Origin: Flavobacterium sediminilitoris
GTDB taxonomy: Bacteria > Bacteroidota > Bacteroidia > Flavobacteriales > Flavobacteriaceae
Reading direction: 5' to 3'
Length of the DNA stretch: 64,000 bases
Assembly (NCBI RefSeq): GCF_023008245.1
Contig: NZ_CP090145.1
Span: 3,658,001-3,722,000 of the forward strand
Under the pieces are notes generated by a model, which was given only the letters and a program-made list of their open reading frames with translations, was not told the origin of the DNA and did not search any database. Shown piece after piece: positions 42,615-50,704 of the stretch (its first letter is position 1; the number at the start of each line of letters is the position of its first letter). The position numbers were made by a program, and so were the translations under genes.

Positions 42615-43124
42615 ATGATACAATCTAAAAGATATAGTCTTACCAACAAAACCCTTGAATTATACGTAAAAAAATCACCACCTATAGGTCGTGGTTTTAT
42701 TTTGTTCTTGGCTTTTGTTTCTGTGGCTTTACCTATTTTGGGTATGGTTTTTAGATTTATGGATGGTGGTAGTTTTCATTTTGGGTTTATCATTGGGCTG
42801 GGTGCTTTTTCTTTGATAGGTTTTTATTTTGTGCGGTTGTTTCTTTGGAATACGTATGGGAAAGAGGTAATAACTATTGGGGAAACTACCGTAAGTTATT
42901 ATGTGGATTATCATTATTTTAAAGGCAATCAGCAAGAGATTACTTATGAGGAATTAGTGTTTGACATAGAACCAATAGGTTTTGAAGAAGAAAAGTTAGG
43001 TAGGTTGATCATTGCTGCTAATGACAAGGATTTTATTCATAGTAGTGTGAATATGGATTTGAGGGAGTTGGAAGAGATTGTTGAGGAGTTGACAGTTTTA
43101 AGTTCACAGTTTACAGTGGCTTAG
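42615..43124 (+). CDS. Two-span membrane protein, last gene of the operon
   Basis: 169 aa. Two hydrophobic helices close together (about 25-45 FILFLAFVSVALPILGMVF and 55-75 FGFIIGLGAFSLIGFYFV), then a cytosolic PH/DUF-like beta-rich tail (EVITIGETTVSYYVDYHYF, EITYEELVFDIEPIG). It starts one base after the fusion peptidase stop, so it is probably translationally coupled to it. It may anchor or respond to the cytosolic components, but it could also be an ordinary envelope protein that happens to be downstream. Confidence 0.6.
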   Translation: MIQSKRYSLTNKTLELYVKKSPPIGRGFILFLAFVSVALPILGMVFRFMDGGSFHFGFIIGLGAFSLIGFYFVRLFLWNTYGKEVITIGETTVSYYVDYHYFKGNQQEITYEELVFDIEPIGFEEEKLGRLIIAANDKDFIHSSVNMDLRELEEIVEELTVLSSQFTVA

Positions 43125-43266
43125 TTTGTAGTTAGGATTTCTAAATTAATTAATATTTTTTCAACACAAAGTTGTTACCTGTAAGGGTCTCACTCGTTAA
43201 GTTGTTACAGTTGCTTGGTTTACTTAGTGTTTATATTTATTTAAAAAAAGGTTTTTTACTATTTTT

Positions 43267-44844
43267 ATGAAAGATTATTTAGTGAAGTTTAAATACATAT
43301 TTCCGGTTTATGTATTGATTAATTTAGGAACTGTTATTGGTTTATTTATTCTACGTTACTTGTTTACCATAAAATTTCAAATCTTAGCTATTGATGAAAA
43401 AATATGGGAATTATGGATTCCTATGATACTCCCAGGTATATTGCTTCTTATTTTTATGCAGCCTCGATTGAAAGTATTGACCTTTAAAAACAATGATGAC
43501 AAAAGCTTCTTTTTTGTTTTTGTGGGTTGGGTTTTTATAATGGCAACTACCATGAATTCTCAACAATATCTTATTAATTCTACAGGTTCATTAGTTGTTA
43601 TAAATGATTATCAAGATATAAAAAGTGATACCATTCGATACATTAGTTTCCAAAAACCATTTGTCTTAGATGACAATCAATTGGGTTTTTCGGCCGATTT
43701 AAGGGTAAGTGGAAAGCATAATAATGAATTTAATTATGATTTCTTCTTTGTTATGCCTTTTATTCAGTCTAATGTTAGTAAAGAAGATGAGGTTTCTACT
43801 GTTTGGTATTGTAAATCGTTTCATAAACAAATTAGTAATCGAGAAAGTGAAGATTTTAAAAGAGATATCTTCAATAAGTTCTACATGGAATGTGTAAATT
43901 CTTTGAATGCTACAAATTTTAATACAATTGAATATTTTGAACGCTTAGGAACATCTGGTACTTATAAAAATGGGTTAAAAGCTGTTAATAGTATTTTTCC
44001 AGGCACAATCAATAAAGATAAAAAAGATTTGCCTATTCTTTTAAGCCCAGTTTCAAGTAAGTTTGATGAAAGAGCTGGTAACTTATTACCTTGGTTTTTT
44101 GTTTTAATAGGTAGTGGTTTATTGGCAATGGCTCTTCTACTTATGTGGCCAACTTATAATAAAAAGAAGCATGATACTATTTTAAAAGGTAATAGAAAAA
44201 ATAACAATAACCTATATGGTTTTATTCAAATATTAATTCCTAAAAGAAATTATTTCATTGTCTCTATTTTGTTGGATAGTATGATTGTGTTATATTTTCT
44301 TCAATTAATCCAATTGAATTCAGGTTTTATGTCTCATTCTGAATTGTTATTACAATGGGGTGCTGTGCGAAAGGATGAAGTGTTTGATGGTGCTTATTGG
44401 AGGCTTTTTACGTGTATGTTTTCTCATGGTGGCTTTTTACATTTATTATACAATGGCATTGCTTTGTTGTTCGTTGGAATACACGTAGAACCTTTATTGG
44501 GAAGAGTTAAGTTTTCCATTTATTTTATACTTTCAGGTATAGCTGCTAGTTTAGCAAGTATAATATGGTATGATAATGTGATTAGCGTTGGTGCATCAGG
44601 AGCTATCTTTGGCCTATTTGGTTTGGCTATTTTTATAGACTATTTCAAAACAAAGTCTTTTGGTTCAAATAAATATTTAATAACTTTATTTGCAATATTT
44701 GCAGGTATTAATTTTATTTACGGGCTTATGGTTCCTAATACTGATAATGCAGGGCATTTTGGAGGTTTTATTGCAGGAATTGTATTAGCTTACTTAAATT
44801 CGATTATTGATAGTGAGGATGAGTTTGCTACTAAAAGGAGATAA
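43267..44844 (+). CDS. Rhomboid-family intramembrane serine protease with long N-terminal domain
   Basis: 525 aa. The C-terminal 200 residues are a rhomboid core: WRLFTCMFSHGGFLHLLYNG (conserved L1 loop and H), catalytic Ser444 in VGASGAIFGLFG and catalytic His497 in NAGHFGGFIAG. It cleaves membrane helices within the bilayer. The N-terminal part has three membrane helices and a domain of about 190 residues between them (residues 110-280), longer than standard rhomboids and of unknown role. It is preceded by a degenerate TGTTACCTGTAAGGGTCTCA repeat and has no clear operon partner. Confidence 0.9.
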   Translation: MKDYLVKFKYIFPVYVLINLGTVIGLFILRYLFTIKFQILAIDEKIWELWIPMILPGILLLIFMQPRLKVLTFKNNDDKSFFFVFVGWVFIMATTMNSQQYLINSTGSLVVINDYQDIKSDTIRYISFQKPFVLDDNQLGFSADLRVSGKHNNEFNYDFFFVMPFIQSNVSKEDEVSTVWYCKSFHKQISNRESEDFKRDIFNKFYMECVNSLNATNFNTIEYFERLGTSGTYKNGLKAVNSIFPGTINKDKKDLPILLSPVSSKFDERAGNLLPWFFVLIGSGLLAMALLLMWPTYNKKKHDTILKGNRKNNNNLYGFIQILIPKRNYFIVSILLDSMIVLYFLQLIQLNSGFMSHSELLLQWGAVRKDEVFDGAYWRLFTCMFSHGGFLHLLYNGIALLFVGIHVEPLLGRVKFSIYFILSGIAASLASIIWYDNVISVGASGAIFGLFGLAIFIDYFKTKSFGSNKYLITLFAIFAGINFIYGLMVPNTDNAGHFGGFIAGIVLAYLNSIIDSEDEFATKRR

Positions 44845-45357
44845 ATTTTAGTTTACAGTTTAAAGTTATAAGTTTACAGTTGGTTGTTTTGTGGTAGTTT
44901 GCGTAGATCCTTACAGGATGACAAGATTGGGAAAGTGGTTTGTGGTTATATTATACCGAACCTACGGCTCTTTTTATCATGTTGCGTTATAACGACAGGG
45001 TTGAAACCCTGCCCTACAACATTAACCGAGCCTATGGCTCTTTTAGATTGTGAATTGTTGATGGATAATGCTGGATTATTAATGATTGTATTGTGGTTAA
45101 ATTGGTACGCAAATTTTGCAGATTGACGCAGATTTTCTAAACGCAAACTTGTCACCTTGTAAAGGTCTCATTAGCTTGATTGTGTAGGTTTGTGGTGCTT
45201 CTAATGGGGTGCTTACAGCATGACAAGATGGTGGATGAAGAAAGTGATTAGTAGGTTTTGGGTTTTCTTAGTTTATGGATGAGTAATTTGTTGTAATTTG
45301 TACGCCTTTAAAGAGAAAATTGAAATTGTTAAGTATTAGTATAAATAAAATTAAAAA
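44845..45357. repeat. Intergenic repeat region
   Basis: No gene. Contains GGTTGAAACCCTGCC...ACATTAACCGAGCCTATGGC (44998-45043) and a related GAACCTACGGCTCTTTTTA piece (44958-44978), a TTTTGCAGATTGACGCAGAT / TTTTCTAAACGCAAACTTGT unit, a CCTTGTAAAGGTCTCATTAG piece (near 45152-45171) and ACTAATGGGATGC-type TAATGGGGTGCTTACAGCAT (near 45202-45222). All recur at 47.8-49.4 kb. Confidence 0.6.
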
Positions 45358-46224
45358 ATGGCTTCAGGAATATTTGCATTATTAGATGATATCGCAGCTT
45401 TGATGGATGATGTGGTAGTAATGAGTAAAGTAGCAACTAAAAAAACAGCAGGAATCTTAGGGGATGATTTGGCAGTAAATGCTGAAAAGGCATCAGGTTT
45501 TGTTTCGTCTCGTGAGATTCCTGTTTTATGGGCAATTACCAAAGGATCTTTTCTTAATAAACTCATTATTTTACCGCTTGCTTTTTTATTGAGTTATTAT
45601 GTGCCATGGGTAATTACGGCAGTGCTTATCTTGGGAGCTGTTTATCTAGCGTATGAAGCGGCAGAAAAAATATATGAATATATTGTTCCGCATCCAAAAG
45701 CGGTTAGTGTAACAGAAGGAATGGACTTATCTCCAGAGGAATTGGTAACACAAGAAAAAGCCAAAGTAAAAGCGGCTATAGTTACCGATTTTATATTATC
45801 GGTAGAGATTGTCATTATAGCTTTAGGTACAGTGCTGGAAAAAACAATCACGACACAAATACTTGTAGTTACTTTTATTGCTCTTTTGGCCACTGTAGGC
45901 GTGTATGGTATTGTGGCATTGATAGTTCGTATGGATGATCTTGGTTTTGTTCTGACCAAAAGAAAAAGTAGTATTTCTCAATTTGTTGGCAATTTGTTGA
46001 TTAAAACGCTACCGTTGATTATCAAAGGGCTTGCTTTTATAGGTACTATTGCCTTAATTTTAGTAGCGGGTGGTATTTTTGTGCATAACATAGAAGCAGT
46101 ACATCATGTATTAGAAGGATTACCTGCTATTGTTGGGGAATTTATTGCTGGACTTGTGGGTGGTGTTTTAGTGTTTTTAGTTGTGAAAGGGTTTAAGTTG
46201 GTTTGGAAGGCTGTTAAAAAGTAG
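45358..46224 (+). CDS. DUF808 (YedI-like) inner-membrane protein
   Basis: 288 aa. The N-terminus MASGIFALLDDIAALMDDVV, followed by MSKVATKKTAGILGDDLAVN, AEKASGF and REIPVLWAI, is the DUF808/YedI signature. There are six or so membrane helices (for example LIILPLAFLLSYYVPW, VITAVLILGAVYLAYEAAEK, GEFIAGLVGGVLVFLV). Length matches the family (about 290-310). Function unknown. It is monocistronic, with repeats on both sides. Confidence 0.92.
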   Translation: MASGIFALLDDIAALMDDVVVMSKVATKKTAGILGDDLAVNAEKASGFVSSREIPVLWAITKGSFLNKLIILPLAFLLSYYVPWVITAVLILGAVYLAYEAAEKIYEYIVPHPKAVSVTEGMDLSPEELVTQEKAKVKAAIVTDFILSVEIVIIALGTVLEKTITTQILVVTFIALLATVGVYGIVALIVRMDDLGFVLTKRKSSISQFVGNLLIKTLPLIIKGLAFIGTIALILVAGGIFVHNIEAVHHVLEGLPAIVGEFIAGLVGGVLVFLVVKGFKLVWKAVKK

Positions 46225-46451
46225 TTGTCAGTTTGTAACATTACTAATGGGATGCTTACAGCATGACAAGATTGTAGAATTACAAGTATTCAATTACTAC
46301 AGATAATAGATAACATAAGTTTGTAATTAAGCACTTTGTGGAGCTACTTATGGGATGCTTACAGCAAGACAAGATTGTGGATGAGATTTTTATTATCCAT
46401 TAAAAACTACCAATCTTAACTGAAAACTGAAAACTAAGACTGACAACTAAA
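46225..46451. repeat. Two copies of the ATGGGATGCTTACAGCATGA repeat
   Basis: Copies at 46240-46268 (ACTAATGGGATGCTTACAGC then ATGACAAG) and 46341-46370 (TTATGGGATGCTTACAGCAA then GACAAG). The second half holds inverted simple sequences (AACTGAAAACTGAAAACTAA). No gene. Confidence 0.65.
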
Positions 46452-47279
46452 CTACCCCTTCTCTACTTTACACAACACTTCTGTTTCTAAGTACTTTGCT
46501 ACTGCTTCTTCTATGTTGGTACCAATGATTTCTAAGTGATTTAGTTTGTCTTTTAAGGTTTGTTGGGCATTTTTCATGATGAGGCCTTTGTGGGCTTGTA
46601 ATAACATTCGTTCATCGTTGAAACCGTCACCAAAGCAAAGGGTTTCCGAGAAACTACTGTTTTCCAGTTCTAGGATTTTAGCAATCGCATAACTTTTATC
46701 TACTCGCTTATCCATGATTTCCAAACAAATTGGTAAACTGAAACTGGTTTCAAAAGCCGAATTGGGTAAGGCTTTGATTTGGTTGTCCAATTGCAGGAGT
46801 TTGTCGTGATCTTCGTCTACAAATAGGATTTTTATCGCACTGAGATCAGTTAGTGTTGGGTAATCGACAATTTCATAGGGATAATGCATTTCCTTTTGAA
46901 AACTGTTGAGTTTTTGGTTTTCTTTGTTGGTATACCAAAATTCCTCTTTGAACAACACCGTTGTAATCGAAGGATCAATATCAAGTGTTAATAATTCTTG
47001 GACTGCTCCACTAGAAATATCAAAAGTATACAGCAATTCTTGATTGGGTCCGTGAATGCGCGCTCCGTTAGATGTCACTAAATATAAGGGTATTCCCAAA
47101 GCATTGGTCAACTGCATGGCATCGAGATGATGACGCCCTGTTGCGACAATAATGATATAGCCTTGTTGGTGTAATTCCTGAAAAATCGTTTGGGTATAGG
47201 AAGCAATAATATGATCGGCATTCAGTAAAGTACCGTCTAAATCGGTTACGATTACTTTTAGATTGGGGTTTTTATTCAT
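46452..47279 (-). CDS. Cof-type HAD-IIB phosphatase
   Basis: 275 aa. Motif I VIVTDLDGTLLNADH (nucleophile and acid/base Asp), motif II VATGRH, motif III lysine in the VDKSYAIAKI region, and motif IV CFGDGFNDERML. The C2B cap lies between, and the length fits. These enzymes dephosphorylate sugar phosphates, nucleotides or flavin precursors; the substrate is not predictable. It is cytosolic and monocistronic. Confidence 0.9.
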   Translation of the reverse strand: MNKNPNLKVIVTDLDGTLLNADHIIASYTQTIFQELHQQGYIIIVATGRHHLDAMQLTNALGIPLYLVTSNGARIHGPNQELLYTFDISSGAVQELLTLDIDPSITTVLFKEEFWYTNKENQKLNSFQKEMHYPYEIVDYPTLTDLSAIKILFVDEDHDKLLQLDNQIKALPNSAFETSFSLPICLEIMDKRVDKSYAIAKILELENSSFSETLCFGDGFNDERMLLQAHKGLIMKNAQQTLKDKLNHLEIIGTNIEEAVAKYLETEVLCKVEKG

Positions 47280-47457
47280 GGTGTTGGGTATTCGGGAGCA
47301 AAGATAGTTTTTTTTAGTAACTAGTGTTTGTGGTTATGCGTTAGTAATTAGTTGTTAGTGATAATCGTGACTTGTGACTGAAAACTGTACAATTTCGTAA
47401 CAAATGAGGAATTTTTGCGTCTAATAGGGCATCATCAATCAAAAAAAAATAGTAATC

Positions 47458-47658
47458 ATGCGTTATGTTTTAGCTTTCTTTTTTCCTTGGCTCAGTTTGA
47501 TGCTGCAAGGAAAACTTCTTTCGGGTATTGTCTGCTTGATTTTGCAAATCACCATTATTGGTTGGATTCCTGCCTTTTTATGGGCGGTTACGGCTTTGAA
47601 TCGCATGTATGCGGATCGTAGAACGAATAAAATTATTCGAGAGATGCATAGAGCCTAG
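47458..47658 (+). CDS. YqaE/Pmp3-family small membrane protein
   Basis: 66 aa with two hydrophobic helices (YVLAFFFPWLSLMLQGKL, CLILQITIIGWIPAFLWAV), the Pmp3/UPF0057-type arrangement, then a basic tail (NRMYADRRTNKIIREMHRA). Members influence membrane potential and cation stress in other organisms. The start at ATG 47458 gives the family N-terminus. The overlapping frame at 47415 is a shadow. Confidence 0.82.
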   Translation: MRYVLAFFFPWLSLMLQGKLLSGIVCLILQITIIGWIPAFLWAVTALNRMYADRRTNKIIREMHRA

Positions 47659-47696
47659 TTATCATTTTTAGGGAGTAAGGAATAGTAGTTAGGTGT

Positions 47697-47837
47697 TCTT
47701 TTGCTACACCTGAAGATTATGTAAAAACGGAATCAAAAGTTTTAGAAGCTGTGAATTATCTTTTTACTACCCCTATTGTTAAAGATGATTTGAATGGGAT
47801 TTCTATCCAATTTATTTTAAAATGGATAGAAGAATAG
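47697..47837 (+). pseudogene. Decayed fragment of a paralogue of the 48299-48757 gene
   Basis: The frame from 47697 reads SFATPEDYVKTESKVLEAVN then YLFTTPIVKDDLNGISIQFI and LKWIEE, then TAG at 47835. It matches residues about 17-75 of the protein encoded at 48299 (AETKVVECATYLFSTPVKKD, SATQFILKWMEG). The signal peptide and the C-terminal half are missing and there is no start codon. It is a relic of a tandem duplication, now separated from the intact gene by the repeat units at 47838-48230. Confidence 0.75.
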
Positions 47838-48230
47838 ACATGCGATTTTGCTGATTTACGCAGATTTTCTAAGCGCAAACGTTATCCTGTAAAGGGTTTT
47901 ATTTATTTGGTTTTATTAGTCTGTGGAGTTACTAATGGGATGCTTACAGCATGACAAGTTTGGGGTTCATTATTAATCATTGTCTTGTGGTTAAATAGGC
48001 ACGCAGATTTTGCTGATTGACGCAGATTTTCTAAACGCAAAATTGTCTTCCTGTAAAGGTCGCATTTGTTTGGTTTTATTAGTCTGTGGAGTTACTAATG
48101 GGATGCTTACAGCATGACAAGTTTGGGGATATTACAAGTAATGATAGGGTTGAAACCTTACCTTACAATATTAACCGAGCCGATGGCTTTTTTATGAAAT
48201 GAATGGCTTTTAATTTTAAAATGTGATATT
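47838..48230. repeat. Tandem intergenic inverted-repeat units between relic and intact paralogue
   Basis: Two units of about 160 bp: (TACGCAGATTTTCTAAGCGC / AAACG..CCTGTAAAGG) followed by GTGGAGTTACTAATGGGATG / CTTACAGCATGACAAG at about 47925-47960 and 48082-48121, then GGTTGAAACC...ACCGAGCCGATGGC (48150-48190). The halves CTTGTC..CCTGTAAAGGG and CATGACAAG..CTTACAGCAT are complementary-like, so each unit can fold into one long imperfect hairpin. Confidence 0.7.
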
Positions 48231-48298
48231 CTGTTTTTTTTAATATCTTCGCTTTTAGGCATTATAGTCTAATAACTAACCTTTTAAAAAATTTATTC

Positions 48299-48757
48299 AT
48301 GAAAAAAAATTTATTTGCTTTACTTTTTACTGTAGTTACTACATTTTCATTTGCTCAAAATTTCACTGATCTGAATGACTATCCGCTTTCTAATGTAGAA
48401 GATTATAAAAATGCTGAAACAAAAGTTGTAGAATGTGCTACTTATTTATTTTCAACTCCTGTTAAGAAAGATGATTTAAATAGATTATCGGCTACTCAAT
48501 TTATTTTAAAATGGATGGAAGGAAGTGATTATACTTTTAATATAGATTCTAAAATGACGGAATTAACGGATGGTAATACTGATTTATTTGGAATGTATTT
48601 GGCTGGAATGTCTAAGGTTGTAATAGAAAGCCCAAATAAGAAACTTAATGATGATGAAATTCGCTCAGAGGTTACTAACATGTTAGTTGCATATTGTAAG
48701 GATGCTTCTAATAATGTAAAAGCTACTAAAAAGTTGAAACAATTAATGAGAGAGTAA
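48299..48757 (+). CDS. Small secreted protein, unknown, with an adjacent decayed paralogue
   Basis: 152 aa. Signal peptide KNLFALLFTVVTTFSFAQ, then a helical domain (NVEDYKNAETKVVECATYLF, DLNRLSATQFILKWMEGSDY, KLNDDEIRSEVTNMLVAYCK). It resembles small secreted flavobacterial proteins of unknown function, with no family name I can give. TATCTTCG at 48244-48251, one mismatch from TAnnTTTG, may be the promoter. A fragment of a second copy lies 460 bases upstream. Confidence 0.75.
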   Translation: MKKNLFALLFTVVTTFSFAQNFTDLNDYPLSNVEDYKNAETKVVECATYLFSTPVKKDDLNRLSATQFILKWMEGSDYTFNIDSKMTELTDGNTDLFGMYLAGMSKVVIESPNKKLNDDEIRSEVTNMLVAYCKDASNNVKATKKLKQLMRE

Positions 48758-49490
48758 GTATAATACATCATCTTATCATTCTGTAAAGGGTCGCATTTGT
48801 TTGAATTAGTTTGTGGAGTTACTAATGGGATGCTTACAGCATGACAAGATTGAGGTTCATTATTAATCATTGTTTTGTGGTAAAAGTAGGTACGCAGATT
48901 TTACAGATTGACACCCATTTTCTAAACGCAAACTTGTCTCCCTGTAAAGGGTCGCATTTGTTTGGTTTTATTAGTCTGTGGAGTTACTAATGGGATGCTT
49001 ACAGCATGACAAGATTGAGGTTCATTATTAATCATTGTCTTGTGGTAAAAGTAGGTACGCAGATTTTACAGATTGACACCCATTTTCTAAACGCAAACTT
49101 GTCTCCCTGTAAAGGGTCGCATTTGTTTGAATTAGTTTGTGGAGCTACTAATGAGATGCTTACAGCATGACAAGATGATGACTGATTACTAATGATTGTC
49201 TTGTGGTAAAAGTAGGTACGCAGATTTTACAGATTGACACCCATTTTCTAAACGCAAACTTGTCTCCCTGTAAAGGGTCGCATTTGTTTGAATTAGTTTG
49301 TGGAGTTACTAATGGGATGTTTACAGCATGACAAGATTGGAGATATTACGGAAATGATAGGATTGAAACCCTACCTTACAATATTGACCGAGCCGATGGC
49401 TCTTACTTGTGAGCATAAAACATGTCAATTCCATAGGAACGATCTATGTTATAACAACGTGGGTTTAATCCGTTGTTTGTAATTAAAATG
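48758..49490. repeat. Large tandem array of intergenic repeat units
   Basis: At least three full units and one partial, period about 161-165 bp (TACGCAGATTTTACAGATTG at 48891, 49056, 49217). Each has TTTTCTAAACGCAAACTTGT, CTCCCTGTAAAGGGTCGCAT, a spacer, then GAGTTACTAATGGGATGCTT / ACAGCATGACAAG. The array ends with GATTGAAACCCTACC...GACCGAGCCGATGGCTC (49352-49403) and a hairpin AACAACG...CGTTGTT (49453-49477). No gene is seen in 730 bases. Confidence 0.75.
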
Positions 49491-49513
49491 AGGGATAATT
49501 AACAATTATCCCT
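49491..49513. terminator. Hairpin overlapping the 3' end of the Reg_prop lipoprotein gene
   Basis: AGGGATAATT-AAC-AATTATCCCT, perfect 10-nt arms. It includes the stop codon of the minus-strand gene (49499-49501). A T4 run follows on the plus strand only, so its strength for the minus strand is uncertain. Confidence 0.6.
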
Positions 49514-50572
49514 TTTCCATGGTCCGTTTTTAGTAATATTTATAAAGGTATTATTTTCCATGCGATAGAGTCCGTTGCCTCCTCCTATCCAAAAGCGGCC
49601 TTGTTTGTCTTCAAAAATAGTTTGTACGGCATGAAGTGGTAATTTTTGTTTTTTGCTGAAATTAGTGAGTATACCATTTTGATATCGGTAAATACCATAT
49701 CCTTCTGAACTAAACCAAATGTTTCCTAGTTTATCTTCATAAATAGTCCAAACTTCATTGTTTTCTATTTTGTTCTCTATATTGAAGTTTGTAAATGTGT
49801 TTCCGTCATATTTACTTATACCGCTCATCATGGAGCCAAACCAAAGGTTTCCGCTTTTATCTTCTACAATACTTGTAACGCTTTTGTCTTCTTGTCTTCC
49901 TTCTGGTATAATTTGTTCAAAGGTTGATCCGTCATATTTATAAGCTCCTACTTTATCGGTTCCTAACCAAAGGTTTCCTTTAGTATCTTCGGTAATAGTC
50001 ATAATAGCACTTTTAAATTCTTTGCTAATTTCAACAGGTACAAATTGAAATCCTGTAAAAACACTTAATCCGCTAAATGATCCTGCCCAAATTTGTCCAT
50101 TTCGGTCGTTATAAATGCTCATTACTTTATTATTACACGAGCTTTGAGTTATTTTATAATTATAAAATTGGTTTCCATCATATTGTGATATGCCTGCATT
50201 TGTTGAGATCCAAATATTTCCATAATTGTCTTCTGTAATATCTGTTACTTGGTTGCCTGATAGGCCTTCTTTTATTGAAAAGTATTTTAATTCTTTATCA
50301 TCATAACGAACAACTCCTTCTGAGTTTGTTCCGAACCATAAATTGCCTTTACTATCTTGAAAAGTTATTCTAATATATTCGCTTACTTGCAAATATTTGT
50401 CGGGTCTTTGTGCATATTTTTCTCCATACCAGTATTTATAGTCTTCATCCATTACAGTAGCATATTCTGTTTTTTGTGAATTTACTTTGATTGCTGTTAC
50501 ACTTTCTCTTTGTCCGTTACATGATGTGATAACGAGAGAGAAGAAAATAAAGGGTTTTAACATGTTTTTCAT
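49499..50572 (-). CDS. Two-component regulator propeller (Reg_prop) lipoprotein
   Basis: 357 aa. A lipoprotein signal (FIFFSLVITSC) is followed by seven or so Reg_prop beta-propeller repeats of the form ED..GN.W.G....G.....G, for example DSKGNLWFGTNSEGVVRYD, EDNYGNIWISTNAGISQYD and EDKSGNLWFGSMMSGISKYD. This propeller normally forms the sensor half of hybrid two-component systems. Here it stands alone on a lipid anchor. It is divergent from a membrane-anchored winged-helix regulator 132 bases away, which lacks a propeller, so the two could form a split sensor/effector pair. Confidence 0.85.
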   Translation of the reverse strand: MKNMLKPFIFFSLVITSCNGQRESVTAIKVNSQKTEYATVMDEDYKYWYGEKYAQRPDKYLQVSEYIRITFQDSKGNLWFGTNSEGVVRYDDKELKYFSIKEGLSGNQVTDITEDNYGNIWISTNAGISQYDGNQFYNYKITQSSCNNKVMSIYNDRNGQIWAGSFSGLSVFTGFQFVPVEISKEFKSAIMTITEDTKGNLWLGTDKVGAYKYDGSTFEQIIPEGRQEDKSVTSIVEDKSGNLWFGSMMSGISKYDGNTFTNFNIENKIENNEVWTIYEDKLGNIWFSSEGYGIYRYQNGILTNFSKKQKLPLHAVQTIFEDKQGRFWIGGGNGLYRMENNTFINITKNGPWKRDNC

Positions 50573-50599
50573 TGTACTATCTATTTATAATTTGATAGT

Positions 50600-50607
50600 C
50601 AAAGCTA
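50600..50607 (-). promoter_or_regulatory. TAnnTTTG element of the Reg_prop lipoprotein
   Basis: Minus-strand TAGCTTTG, 28 bases upstream of the start codon at 50572. Confidence 0.5.
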
Positions 50608-50672
50608 GAGTTTATCTGGTTTTTAGTTGTTTAAGAAGTGTAAAATAATGTAAATTACATTGTAAAATATAG

Positions 50673-50700
50673 TTGTCATTTAAATTATTAAATACATTTG
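50673..50700 (+). promoter_or_regulatory. Candidate promoter of the winged-helix regulator
   Basis: TTG (50673-50675), 17 bases, TACATTTG (50693-50700). It ends only 4 bases before the ATG at 50705, so if used the mRNA would be leaderless or nearly so. The spacing is shorter than the N20 of the other promoters in the window. Confidence 0.4.
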
Positions 50701-50704
50701 TGAA

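Noticed and set aside
47415..47621. 68-aa ORF overlapping the Pmp3-like gene
   Set aside because: A different frame over the same region; the frame starting at 47458 encodes the conserved two-helix protein.
49453..49477. Terminator with AACAACG/CGTTGTT stem
   Set aside because: No T run follows; it looks like one more short intergenic palindrome next to the repeat array.
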